Positions 36,584-44,226 of a stretch of 64,000 nucleotides of DNA are shown here, one piece after another. This DNA is from JAFGXT01 sp963677165 (GTDB taxonomy: Bacteria; Verrucomicrobiota; Lentisphaeria; Victivallales; SZUA-371), in contig CAXXSX010000002.1 of the NCBI GenBank assembly GCA_963677165.2, forward strand, positions 496,001-560,000, read 5' to 3'. The translations under genes were made by a program, and so were the position numbers. Position 1 is the first letter of the stretch; each line of letters opens with the position of its first letter. A model generated the notes under the pieces. The model made no database searches. It had not been told where the DNA came from and saw only the letters and a list, made by a program, of their open reading frames with translations.

Positions 36584-37785
36584 TATTTAGTTCCTTTCAC
36601 ATGTATTTTGACCAGGGGGAGTATGATTATAACGGCAAGAATAATTGCCACTATACATGAATAGATTATTGTATTACCGGATACTTGAAACGAAAGTGCC
36701 AGACCGGAAAGAGCCGGCCCGATAAAAAAACCAACATCAACCATTTCAAGCATCAAATTAGTATTAAGGGCACGATATTCCGGAACTGACACGGCATAAA
36801 CCAACCCATTTAGCATAGGGGTGGCAGCGCCAAAACCTATTCCGTAAATAATTGCTGCAATATAAAACATCAGCCGGGAATCAATGAGACTTATCAGCAG
36901 AATTCCTGCCCCAAAGAAAATTAAGCTGATAATGATTAATACAGCTTTATTGTACCTGTCAAACAAATGGCCGAAGCATAACCGGACTGCGATCATCGCG
37001 CTTGTCGCAATCGTAAAAAACAGTCCTGGATTTCCGACATTCAGGTTTGCACAGAATGTCTTCAAGAAAAAGAACATCAGAGAATATACCGAAAATAATA
37101 ACCCGTTGCATACCAGCAAACTCAAAATACGGGGATTCTTAAGGTTGCGCAATAGACTGCCGGGAGGTAGCATGCTGTTGCTACGTGAATGTTCATTCCC
37201 CTTTCTCCTGCTTATATGCTTGTTTAGTGGTATCAATAAGACGGCAGCAGGAAGCATAAGCAGAGCTGTTGCAGAATATATATGATCTTGAGGTACATTT
37301 GCAAAGAAAGCTTCAACAACATATGGAATTACTGCATAGGGCAGTAAAGTGGATATGGAGATAATCCCGAATCCCTGACCGCTTCTGGATAAAGGCATAA
37401 ATACAACCAGCAAGGCTACAGATGATGACACCAGTGTCACATAAGCACACCCGTGAAACATCCTGAGCAGTATCATTGCCGCCAATGAATGGGCCAGAGG
37501 ATACAGGAGTAACGATACTATTGTCAGAAACAATCCGACGGCAACTCCCCTGATCGCGTTTTCCGGTGTCAATTTTGTGCTGATAAATGGACGGATAGCA
37601 AGCGCACTTGCAGAAAGTAATCCGATCAATACCCCGTTCCATTCCAATGGAATAGGAAGAGTTTTCAGATAATTATAGAAACTGAAAAAAACGGCCAGAT
37701 TACAAAAGGAAAAAAGCACCAGTATGTTTAAGGAGACAAAGCCAAAATTGCAAAGTCTATCATTTTTATCTACTTTACTGCTCAT
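36583..37785 (-). CDS. MFS transporter
   Basis: A 400-residue protein with about 12 membrane helices. Recognisable pieces: NGVLIGLLSASALAIRPFIS, LLRMFHGCAYVTLVSSSVAL, FGHLFDRYNKAVL (the A-like motif), and EYRALNTNLMLEMVDVGFFI near the end. Its stop codon overlaps the start of the HATPase-GNAT gene, so the two form an operon. Substrate unknown. Start ATG 37785, with no strong ribosome site. The 279-bp region upstream (37786-38064) is AT-rich and without a gene; a 12-bp direct repeat CAAAGTCTATCA occurs near 37750 and 37832. Confidence 0.78.
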   Translation of the reverse strand: MSSKVDKNDRLCNFGFVSLNILVLFSFCNLAVFFSFYNYLKTLPIPLEWNGVLIGLLSASALAIRPFISTKLTPENAIRGVAVGLFLTIVSLLLYPLAHSLAAMILLRMFHGCAYVTLVSSSVALLVVFMPLSRSGQGFGIISISTLLPYAVIPYVVEAFFANVPQDHIYSATALLMLPAAVLLIPLNKHISRRKGNEHSRSNSMLPPGSLLRNLKNPRILSLLVCNGLLFSVYSLMFFFLKTFCANLNVGNPGLFFTIATSAMIAVRLCFGHLFDRYNKAVLIIISLIFFGAGILLISLIDSRLMFYIAAIIYGIGFGAATPMLNGLVYAVSVPEYRALNTNLMLEMVDVGFFIGPALSGLALSFQVSGNTIIYSCIVAIILAVIIILPLVKIHVKGTK

Positions 37786-38064
37786 AGTAGCATATTTTAC
37801 AGCCTTATACGCATTATTTTACAGTGATTACAAAGTCTATCAATTTAGTTTAATTTAGCATAATTTTAACATAAATCTAACATTCCAACAGTAAAAGACC
37901 TGTAAATTAAATTAATGTAAGAAGTTTAATGATTATGACATATGGGGGCGTTTTTAAGAAACAATTCAAAATGAAGACTTTAAGGAAATTTTAGAATCGC
38001 AGGCTTAGTTATTTTAAGCAATTAAACTAATGTAGTTTTATTTTGGACAGGATTGTTTTGAATA

Positions 38065-38943
38065 CTATTTTTCTTTCGGCTTGGATTCTGTTTTATAATA
38101 ATCCCTTAGGCCGATATGGTTTGTCTTAGAAGTATTCGCCCTCTTTGCAATACTGCGGAAATTTATTGTAAATATTCCACTTACAAGCTTTTCGGAAATA
38201 ATATCAAGCTCGGGAAGATAACCTTTCGGATCTTTTTTACCAGAAACAATTTTTCGGATATTTCCAATCAGCCATGCACGACATTCAAAGGGTTTTCCAT
38301 TCACTCTGACCGAAACAGATCCCTTGCGGGTTGTCTTGTCCCATTCCGGATGAAAGTCCACGGGGGTAAATTTTTCAGCAAGAGAACTGGAACGCTTAAC
38401 GCCCTCAAATTTCACAACCGCATCCTGAATGGAAAGCACGATATCATTCAAATGGCCGTTAAATTCAATTTCACTGTCTTTTTCAAGCATCAGATCAACC
38501 AGATAAAAAGTCCTGCCGCCACTATAGACAAAAGCATATCGATAACCATAGTTCCTACCATATTTAATCATATCCTTTTGACGCACAACCTGTACGCAAT
38601 CAAACATGCAGGATTTGCGAATTGCCTGCATCATCATGCCGTAGTTAAACTTGTGTCGTTTTATCCCAAAAGCGATTTCCCGGGCGGTTACTTCTGATTC
38701 CGGCGGACAAAATGGCGGTTTGGCCAGAATGTCGTCGGAAGGAATATGTACCATTATTGATCCACCAAAATAGTGGCCTGGTTTGATTTCCGCGAGCTGT
38801 TCTCCTAGACCTTTCTTAATGAAATCCATGGCCTCTTTTTCTGTATCGAATTCATGTCCACTGACATAAAATGTGGTCGAATTACAACCTGCAAACAGAA
38901 AAGTCATTACCAGAAGAAGTCCCGGAATAATAATTTTATTCAT
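38065..38943 (-). CDS. putative lipoprotein, 292 aa
   Basis: The N-terminus MNKIIIPGLLLVMTFLFAGC is a clear lipobox (LFAGC), so the protein is likely lipid-anchored. The mature part is mixed alpha/beta with no motif I can name (KPPFCPPESEVTAREIAFGI; GYRYAFVYSGGRTFYLVDLM). It lies 28 bp downstream of the PTS EIIA-like gene and may be cotranscribed. Function unknown. Confidence 0.65.
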   Translation of the reverse strand: MNKIIIPGLLLVMTFLFAGCNSTTFYVSGHEFDTEKEAMDFIKKGLGEQLAEIKPGHYFGGSIMVHIPSDDILAKPPFCPPESEVTAREIAFGIKRHKFNYGMMMQAIRKSCMFDCVQVVRQKDMIKYGRNYGYRYAFVYSGGRTFYLVDLMLEKDSEIEFNGHLNDIVLSIQDAVVKFEGVKRSSSLAEKFTPVDFHPEWDKTTRKGSVSVRVNGKPFECRAWLIGNIRKIVSGKKDPKGYLPELDIISEKLVSGIFTINFRSIAKRANTSKTNHIGLRDYYKTESKPKEK

Positions 38944-38970
38944 AACACAATCCCCAATTCATCCCACTAT

Positions 38971-39429
38971 TTATTCTGACGCCTTCAATTTTTCCAGCAA
39001 TGTCGCAGGATTCACAATTCCGGATTTGACGCTGACCACGGCTTCATGGGTGCGCAGTCTGGACGATATACTTTTCAGCAGGTCAAGATACAAATTCGTA
39101 TCATTTCCATCCGCAACCAGCAACACAATAACCTCTACCGGATCGCCGTCGATACTTTCATAATCGTTTATTCCATCTTCACTGACTCCCAGCAGCGCGA
39201 TAGGATCTCCGAAATTCGTCAGACGGATATGCGGTATGGCCAGACCATGTCCAACACCGGTAGAAATCTTATTCTCCCGTTCCCAGACAGCATCTTTCAT
39301 AATTCCTTCGGGTACCGCACACTGAGTGCAGGCATAACTTATCATTTCATCAAGAGCCTCATGTTTGGTGATACTCTTTATTTTGATGATCCGGTCAACA
39401 TTTATATATTCTAAAAAATCTGTATTCAT
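38971..39429 (-). CDS. PTS EIIA (mannitol/fructose-type, PtsN-like) domain protein
   Basis: A ~152-residue single-domain protein. WERENKISTGVGHGLAIPHI contains the phosphorylatable His of the EIIA-2 family, followed by LLGVSEDGINDYESIDGDPV and VIVLLVADGNDTNLYLDLL, which match the fold. Stand-alone EIIA proteins of this type are usually nitrogen-PTS regulators rather than sugar transport components. No EIIB/EIIC gene is near. ATG 39429 is preferred to the in-frame TTG 39438; no clear ribosome site. The gap to 39732 upstream is AT-rich and without a gene. Confidence 0.78.
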   Translation of the reverse strand: MNTDFLEYINVDRIIKIKSITKHEALDEMISYACTQCAVPEGIMKDAVWERENKISTGVGHGLAIPHIRLTNFGDPIALLGVSEDGINDYESIDGDPVEVIVLLVADGNDTNLYLDLLKSISSRLRTHEAVVSVKSGIVNPATLLEKLKASE

Positions 39430-39732
39430 TTTAATCAAATAATTGTTTCGTTAATAAGAGGTTCAAATATTTGTTGTCGCAGGGAATATAGCTTTAATAT
39501 GAATAAAACACAAATGAATTTTCAAACTACTCCGAAGTATCCCTTAAAAAACGCAGGAGAAAAAGCAGAGAACAATAATCTGTATAGGGGTTATGAAAAT
39601 TTACTTGTTCTTTGATACTATGATCGGCCCCTGAGTCCTGTTTTTTTATCTCTTATGGCTTTTACTTCCGGCAGATTCCATAATTATTTAAGCAGAAAAT
39701 CCATGTTTTAGATATTTTTTGGAAATTTTATC

Positions 39733-39761
39733 TTGACAATAATTTTAATCTGATATATAAT
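39733..39761 (+). promoter_or_regulatory. consensus sigma-70 promoter of the LacI/pseudopilin/DUF4838 unit
   Basis: TTGACA (39733-39738), an exact 17-bp spacer and TATAAT (39756-39761): both hexamers match consensus perfectly. Predicted start site about 39768. Confidence 0.85.
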
Positions 39762-39772
39762 TTATTCCAAAG

Positions 39773-39792
39773 TTGATATAACGTTTTATCAA
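39773..39792. promoter_or_regulatory. LacI-type operator
   Basis: A 20-bp near-perfect palindrome (TTGATATAAC / GTTTTATCAA halves, one mismatched pair) centred on the central CG typical of LacI/GalR operators. It sits just downstream of the predicted start site and 11 bp before the LacI gene, as expected for autorepression. Confidence 0.65.
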
Positions 39793-39803
39793 AAGGATAA
39801 AAA

Positions 39804-40811
39804 GTGACTATAAAAGAAAAACGGGTAACCCTGGCGACAATTGCCAAAGAAGCTGGCGTATCGGTCGGAACGGTAGCAAAAGTCTTGTCCGGAGCTGGCG
39901 GCAATGCTATCCGAGTTGGAAAAGATACCGGTGAGCGCATACGTCGAATCGCCGCAAGGCGGGATTATCAGCCTAACCACAGTGCCCGAATACTGGTCGG
40001 AAAAAGCAGTAATATTATCGGACTGCTGATTGACAGTCAGGCACCGATGAGTACTTTTCGTATTCTGTCGTTTATCGAGAAGCGTTTTTCCTCTATCGGC
40101 TACAGGGTGATGATCGCCGAGGCCCACGATGACGTTCAAAGTTTCGCCGAAAGCTGCCGAACGTTGCGGCAATACGGGGTTGAAGGAATTATATCGTTAG
40201 CGCATGATTATCCCGGAAACGAGGAGCTGCTGAAAAAACATTTCTCCATGTCCGAAAAAATTGTTTTTGTGGGTCAACCATGTTTCAATACTCCGTATTA
40301 TGTGGAAATTGATCATCCCTATGCTATTAACCAGGCATTTGACTACCTGGTAAACCAGGGCAGAAAAAAATTCAGCATGGCATATTTCAATAATGGTTCA
40401 TATGCTGTGGAACAACGTAAAAATGCATTTATACAGGCTGCGGCAAAACATAAAGTACAGGCATTGACCCTGCCGATACCGATTGATGACATTGACCGCA
40501 ATATTGAAAATATTACGAATTTTACAGTGAAAAACAAATTTGACGTGATTTTTGCACCGGATGATTTTCATGCGATAGCATTACCGGCTGAATTGGGCAA
40601 GCATAATCTGAAGGTTCCTGAACAAATTTCAGTAATCGGCAACGACAATGAACCATTTGCCAGGCTGGTATCGCCCAAGCTGACGACCATTGATGAAAAT
40701 GCCGAAGGCAAAGCAGCAGCAGCCGTAGAAATGTTGTTTCAGATTCTCGCAGGAAAAACACCTGCTGCCAAAGTTATTAGTAACTCGCTGATCATTAGAG
40801 AATCAGCATAA
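39804..40811 (+). CDS. LacI-family transcriptional regulator
   Basis: A 335-residue protein with the LacI helix-turn-helix (VTLATIAKEAGVSVGTVAKV, residues ~8-27), the hinge (RIRRIAARRDYQPNHSARIL) and a periplasmic-binding-type core (NIIGLLIDSQAP, VEGIISLAHDYPG, VIFAPDDFHAIALPAEL, ISVIGNDNEPFARLVSPKLT). GTG start with an AAAGGAT ribosome site. It is first in a unit with a pseudopilin and a DUF4838 protein, behind a consensus promoter and operator. The inducer is presumably a sugar released by the exoprotein. Confidence 0.92.
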   Translation: MTIKEKRVTLATIAKEAGVSVGTVAKVLSGAGGNAIRVGKDTGERIRRIAARRDYQPNHSARILVGKSSNIIGLLIDSQAPMSTFRILSFIEKRFSSIGYRVMIAEAHDDVQSFAESCRTLRQYGVEGIISLAHDYPGNEELLKKHFSMSEKIVFVGQPCFNTPYYVEIDHPYAINQAFDYLVNQGRKKFSMAYFNNGSYAVEQRKNAFIQAAAKHKVQALTLPIPIDDIDRNIENITNFTVKNKFDVIFAPDDFHAIALPAELGKHNLKVPEQISVIGNDNEPFARLVSPKLTTIDENAEGKAAAAVEMLFQILAGKTPAAKVISNSLIIRESA

Positions 40812-40821
40812 TATTGTCCAC

Positions 40822-40835
40822 GTGAAAATGTTCAC
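40822..40835. promoter_or_regulatory. short inverted repeat between lacI-type and pseudopilin genes
   Basis: GTGAA-AATG-TTCAC in the 47-bp gap before the pseudopilin gene. It could be a second operator or an mRNA hairpin; weak evidence. Confidence 0.25.
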
Positions 40836-40858
40836 AAATAAATATAAAGGAGCTAAAA

Positions 40859-41542
40859 ATGAAAGAAAAACCATTCACACTTATCGAGCTTTTGGTCGTA
40901 ATAGCAATAATCGCTATACTGGCGTCTTTACTGTTGCCATCATTATCCCGAGCTCGCGATACGGCCAAACGTATTGCTTGTACCTCCAACCAGAAACAGT
41001 GCATGACAGCCATTCAAATGTATCTTGGGGATTCGGATCAAATTTTACCCACTTTAGTATATGAAACTGCAGCCGGGAATTTCTGCGGATGGTTTCACTA
41101 TGTCAATGGAGCAGGATATCTCTCCAGCACCAAAGTTCCAATTTGCCCATCCCAGAGAAGTTTGCCCAACCCGGATTCGCAAATAAAAGTATGGTCTCAT
41201 TACGGAGCCAACACTTATGCTTACATGAACGGCATCAAAGGTGATGCCGACGGGGCTGAAAGATATTACATCAAGAAGAATACTCCTACCGGCTACTGGG
41301 AAATATATATTAATGGGAAAAAAATTCCGAAAGCATCAGAAATGGTGCTTTTATCCGATACCATTAATGCCTGGGATGTCAAGAATCGCTTTCCAGTAGG
41401 ATATTTCTGGGCCAACGGTCATTACATTGCTATGCTTCACAGCCGAAAGACCAATGTGGCTTTTTTCGATGGACATTGTGAAGTTTTTGATCGTACTGCA
41501 TTTACTGATAAGGTTCTAACCACCAATTCATTCACCTATTGA
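40859..41542 (+). CDS. pseudopilin-like protein with C-terminal H-X9-DG motif
   Basis: A 227-residue protein starting MKEKPFTLIELLVVIAIIA, with a very short leader before the processed Phe and the hydrophobic helix, then SRARDTAKRIACTSNQKQC. The C-terminal segment LHSRKTNVAFFDGH is an exact H-X9-DG motif, typical of the expanded prepilin-like families of Lentisphaerota and Planctomycetes. AAAGGAG ribosome site. Flanked by its LacI regulator and the DUF4838 protein, matching the arrangement at 18.4-23.6 kb. Likely processed by a prepilin peptidase; role in secretion or anchoring of the neighbour is inferred. Confidence 0.85.
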   Translation: MKEKPFTLIELLVVIAIIAILASLLLPSLSRARDTAKRIACTSNQKQCMTAIQMYLGDSDQILPTLVYETAAGNFCGWFHYVNGAGYLSSTKVPICPSQRSLPNPDSQIKVWSHYGANTYAYMNGIKGDADGAERYYIKKNTPTGYWEIYINGKKIPKASEMVLLSDTINAWDVKNRFPVGYFWANGHYIAMLHSRKTNVAFFDGHCEVFDRTAFTDKVLTTNSFTY

Positions 41543-41564
41543 CCCCAGCAAACGGAGTAATTAC

Positions 41565-43847
41565 ATGAATCATAAGATATTTATCTCTGTCATTGTATTT
41601 CTGATTCCGGCAGTATCGATGTTCGCCGGCAACCAGCTTGTTATAGCAGAAAAAGCTGAACCCCAATATAATATCATTGTTCCGGTCAAACCCAGTATAC
41701 AGGAAACGAACGCGGCAAAAGACTTGAAACATTACCTTGACCTCATTACAGGAGGAAATTTTTCTCTTGTTAAAGAAAACGACCTGAAATCAAAAGATCA
41801 TGGAATTTATATCGGTAAAACTGCGGCATTTATACATAAATACGCAAAAATCGATCTAAAAAAACTAGGAAATGATGGCATTGCCTTGAAAACGGATCCT
41901 TCCGAAAATATCTATCTTAACGGTGGAGTACCGCGCGGTGTATTTTATGCCGTGGCTACATTTCTGGAAGATTACTGCGGCGTGCGCTGGTGGACCAGAA
42001 GTGCAGAAACAGTGCCGTCCCGCCCGAACCTGACGGTATCAGTTCCCGACCGTATATATATTCCTCAAATAAAATATCGTGAAACATGGTATAAAGGAGT
42101 TAATAGTCGGGAAGGAAGTGTTAAAGACAAGGCAAAATTTTGTATTCACACTAAAAACAATGGACATTTCTGTCATTTGTCGGAAGAGTGGGGCGGAAGT
42201 CATACACTTTTAGGCTGGTGCCATACTTTCTTCCAGTTGATCCCGCCGAAAAAATATTTCAAGGATCATCCGGAATGGTTCAGCGAAGTAAACGGAAAAA
42301 GGATTAAAAACGGACAGCTCTGTCTTTGCAACGAAGCGATGCGCAAAGAACTGGTAAAGAATGCCATGAAATGGCTGGAGAAAAATCCGAATGCCGATAT
42401 GATTTCTATCGCCCAGAACGACTCTGCCGGCGAATGTGAATGCCCGGTCTGTAAAGCCCTTAAAGAAAAGGAAGGAGCTTCGTCCGGACCAATCATCAAT
42501 TTTGTTAATAAGGTGGCAGCAGATATTAACGCAAAATACCCCAATGTTAAAGTTATCACGCTGGCTTACTTGTATTCCCTCAAACCGCCGAAAACGCTTC
42601 GTTCCGGTAAAAACGTTATTGTTCAGTTGTGTTCTTATGGCGGAGATTGGGCTAGACCTTTTGACAGTCCGAACAACAAGGAATTCTATGATGCGCTGAC
42701 TCAATGGTCACGAAAAGCTGACACGCTGGCAGCCTGGATCTATCTCACCGATTTCACAAACATTCTAAATCCTATACCAAATTATTTTTCATTTGGTCGT
42801 AACATCAGAATTCTAAGCAAGAACCATGTAAAAATGGTCTTTGCACAGGGAAACTCTTTCGCTCCGCTGGGAGATTTCGATAAAATGAAAACCTGGGTTA
42901 TTGCTAAGCTGCTGTGGGACCCATCATTGGACAACCGGACTCTTGTTAAAGAATTCATGGATGGCTATTACGGTTCGGCAGGAAAATATCTGTATCAGTG
43001 CCTCTGGACAGGAGTTGATGATCTTCATAACCGTCCGGGACGGTTCTATGCTTCCGGTAATCCCTGGCTGAGTCTCAACGGAATCAATAAAGAAACGGAA
43101 TTGTTTCAGAAAGCCGAAAAAGCAGTGGTCAATAACGCAACATTGCTGGAACGCATAAGACAAGCGCGTTTGAGCCTTGATTTTCAATGGATTCTTGGCT
43201 GGAAAGCCTATAAGAGCCTAGCCATAAAACAGCATAAAACATTTAATGGCCCCAGTGATTTAAATGAAGCTTATCGTCAGTTTAAAGAAAACTGCAAACG
43301 CTGGAACGTAAAAAATCTAAGTGAAGGCAAACTGACTTTCAGTCTTCTTGACAGCTTTTTTGCGCAAAAAGGACAAATCAAATTACCTGCACCTTATGAT
43401 AAGATGCTTCAATCAAGAATTGCAGTTGCGCCAGCCAAAACTTTTACCCGCTATGGGACACCGCTGGTTAAAGATGCAGAAGCCGCTAACGGTCTTGCGG
43501 CGGCAATGACGGCAAACCATAAAGACTGGGGAATCCAGTTCTGCTATCCCGGATTATGCGGTGTCACCGCCGGCAAATGGCGTTGTCTGGCTTCGGTTCG
43601 CGTCGACGCCAAGGCCAATAAAGGCAATGCGGTTGAACTGGGCGTCTACGATTCTTCTGGTAAAAATGTTCCAGTTGTTCCAATCCAACCGATTAAAAAG
43701 TTCAAAGACGGTAAATATCATCTGGTTGATATGGGCGTATTCGACTTTACCGGCAACACCAAGATGCTCTATGCGGCTCCATTGAAAAATCCAGACAAAG
43801 TGAATAAGATTTATGTTGACCGGTTTATTTTTATTGCCGAACAATAA
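41565..43847 (+). CDS. exported DUF4838 protein (putative glycan-active)
   Basis: A 760-residue protein with a signal peptide (MNHKIFISVIVFLIPAVSMF). Residues ~25-150 resemble the alpha-glucuronidase/GH20 N-terminal domain (PSIQETNAAKDLKHYLDLIT, LNGGVPRGVFYAVATFLEDY). A DUF4838 core of barrel type follows: GSHTLLGWCHTFFQLIPPKK, HPEWFSEVNGKRI, QNDSAGECECPVCKAL. A C-terminal beta domain covers ~620-760. DUF4838 proteins occur with polysaccharide utilisation genes; the activity is not established. GGAG ribosome site, 22 bp after the pseudopilin gene. Confidence 0.8.
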   Translation: MNHKIFISVIVFLIPAVSMFAGNQLVIAEKAEPQYNIIVPVKPSIQETNAAKDLKHYLDLITGGNFSLVKENDLKSKDHGIYIGKTAAFIHKYAKIDLKKLGNDGIALKTDPSENIYLNGGVPRGVFYAVATFLEDYCGVRWWTRSAETVPSRPNLTVSVPDRIYIPQIKYRETWYKGVNSREGSVKDKAKFCIHTKNNGHFCHLSEEWGGSHTLLGWCHTFFQLIPPKKYFKDHPEWFSEVNGKRIKNGQLCLCNEAMRKELVKNAMKWLEKNPNADMISIAQNDSAGECECPVCKALKEKEGASSGPIINFVNKVAADINAKYPNVKVITLAYLYSLKPPKTLRSGKNVIVQLCSYGGDWARPFDSPNNKEFYDALTQWSRKADTLAAWIYLTDFTNILNPIPNYFSFGRNIRILSKNHVKMVFAQGNSFAPLGDFDKMKTWVIAKLLWDPSLDNRTLVKEFMDGYYGSAGKYLYQCLWTGVDDLHNRPGRFYASGNPWLSLNGINKETELFQKAEKAVVNNATLLERIRQARLSLDFQWILGWKAYKSLAIKQHKTFNGPSDLNEAYRQFKENCKRWNVKNLSEGKLTFSLLDSFFAQKGQIKLPAPYDKMLQSRIAVAPAKTFTRYGTPLVKDAEAANGLAAAMTANHKDWGIQFCYPGLCGVTAGKWRCLASVRVDAKANKGNAVELGVYDSSGKNVPVVPIQPIKKFKDGKYHLVDMGVFDFTGNTKMLYAAPLKNPDKVNKIYVDRFIFIAEQ

Positions 43848-43883
43848 CAGCAGTACATTGCTTCAATCAAAAGTTCCTCCAAG

Positions 43884-43905
43884 AAGGAGCTGCTCCTTAT
43901 TTTTC
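43884..43905 (+). terminator. weak hairpin terminator after the DUF4838 gene
   Basis: AAGGAG (43884-43889), a 3-nt loop, CTCCTT (43893-43898), then ATTTTTCC. Short stem, hence low confidence. Confidence 0.35.
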
Positions 43906-44070
43906 CTCTGTTTTCGGAAGTGAATCATAACGTCATCCGCTGCCCGGATTTTATTTGTCAAACTTGCTAGATAACGTAAATGGTGTATATTACGTGGTTT
44001 TGCAAAAATTTAAAATCGGGTGGGGAACCTGATTATATAAAAATTTACACACAGTGGAAGTGGTGACGTA

Positions 44071-44226
44071 ATGAACGATATCATTATCGGTTGTTCGGTG
44101 CTGGCAGTGGTTCTCATGATTATCGTTTTTCTGGTGGTCTGGAGTGTAAGAATCATTAATCGGCTCGGACGCGGCGGGGAGAAAACTGTTCGTCAGATCG
44201 TAAAGGCGGGCAAAGATGGGAAATAA
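44071..44226 (+). CDS. small single-span membrane protein, 51 aa
   Basis: A short ORF starting ATG 44071 behind a GTGGTGA site: MNDIIIGCSVLAVVLMIIVF begins the hydrophobic helix (residues ~3-26), followed by the basic tail RIINRLGRGGEKTVRQIVKA. It overlaps the start of the amino-acid permease by 11 bp, so the two are translationally coupled. The layout recalls small accessory subunits of transporters, such as those of some sodium-symporters, but no family is recognised. Confidence 0.6.
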   Translation: MNDIIIGCSVLAVVLMIIVFLVVWSVRIINRLGRGGEKTVRQIVKAGKDGK

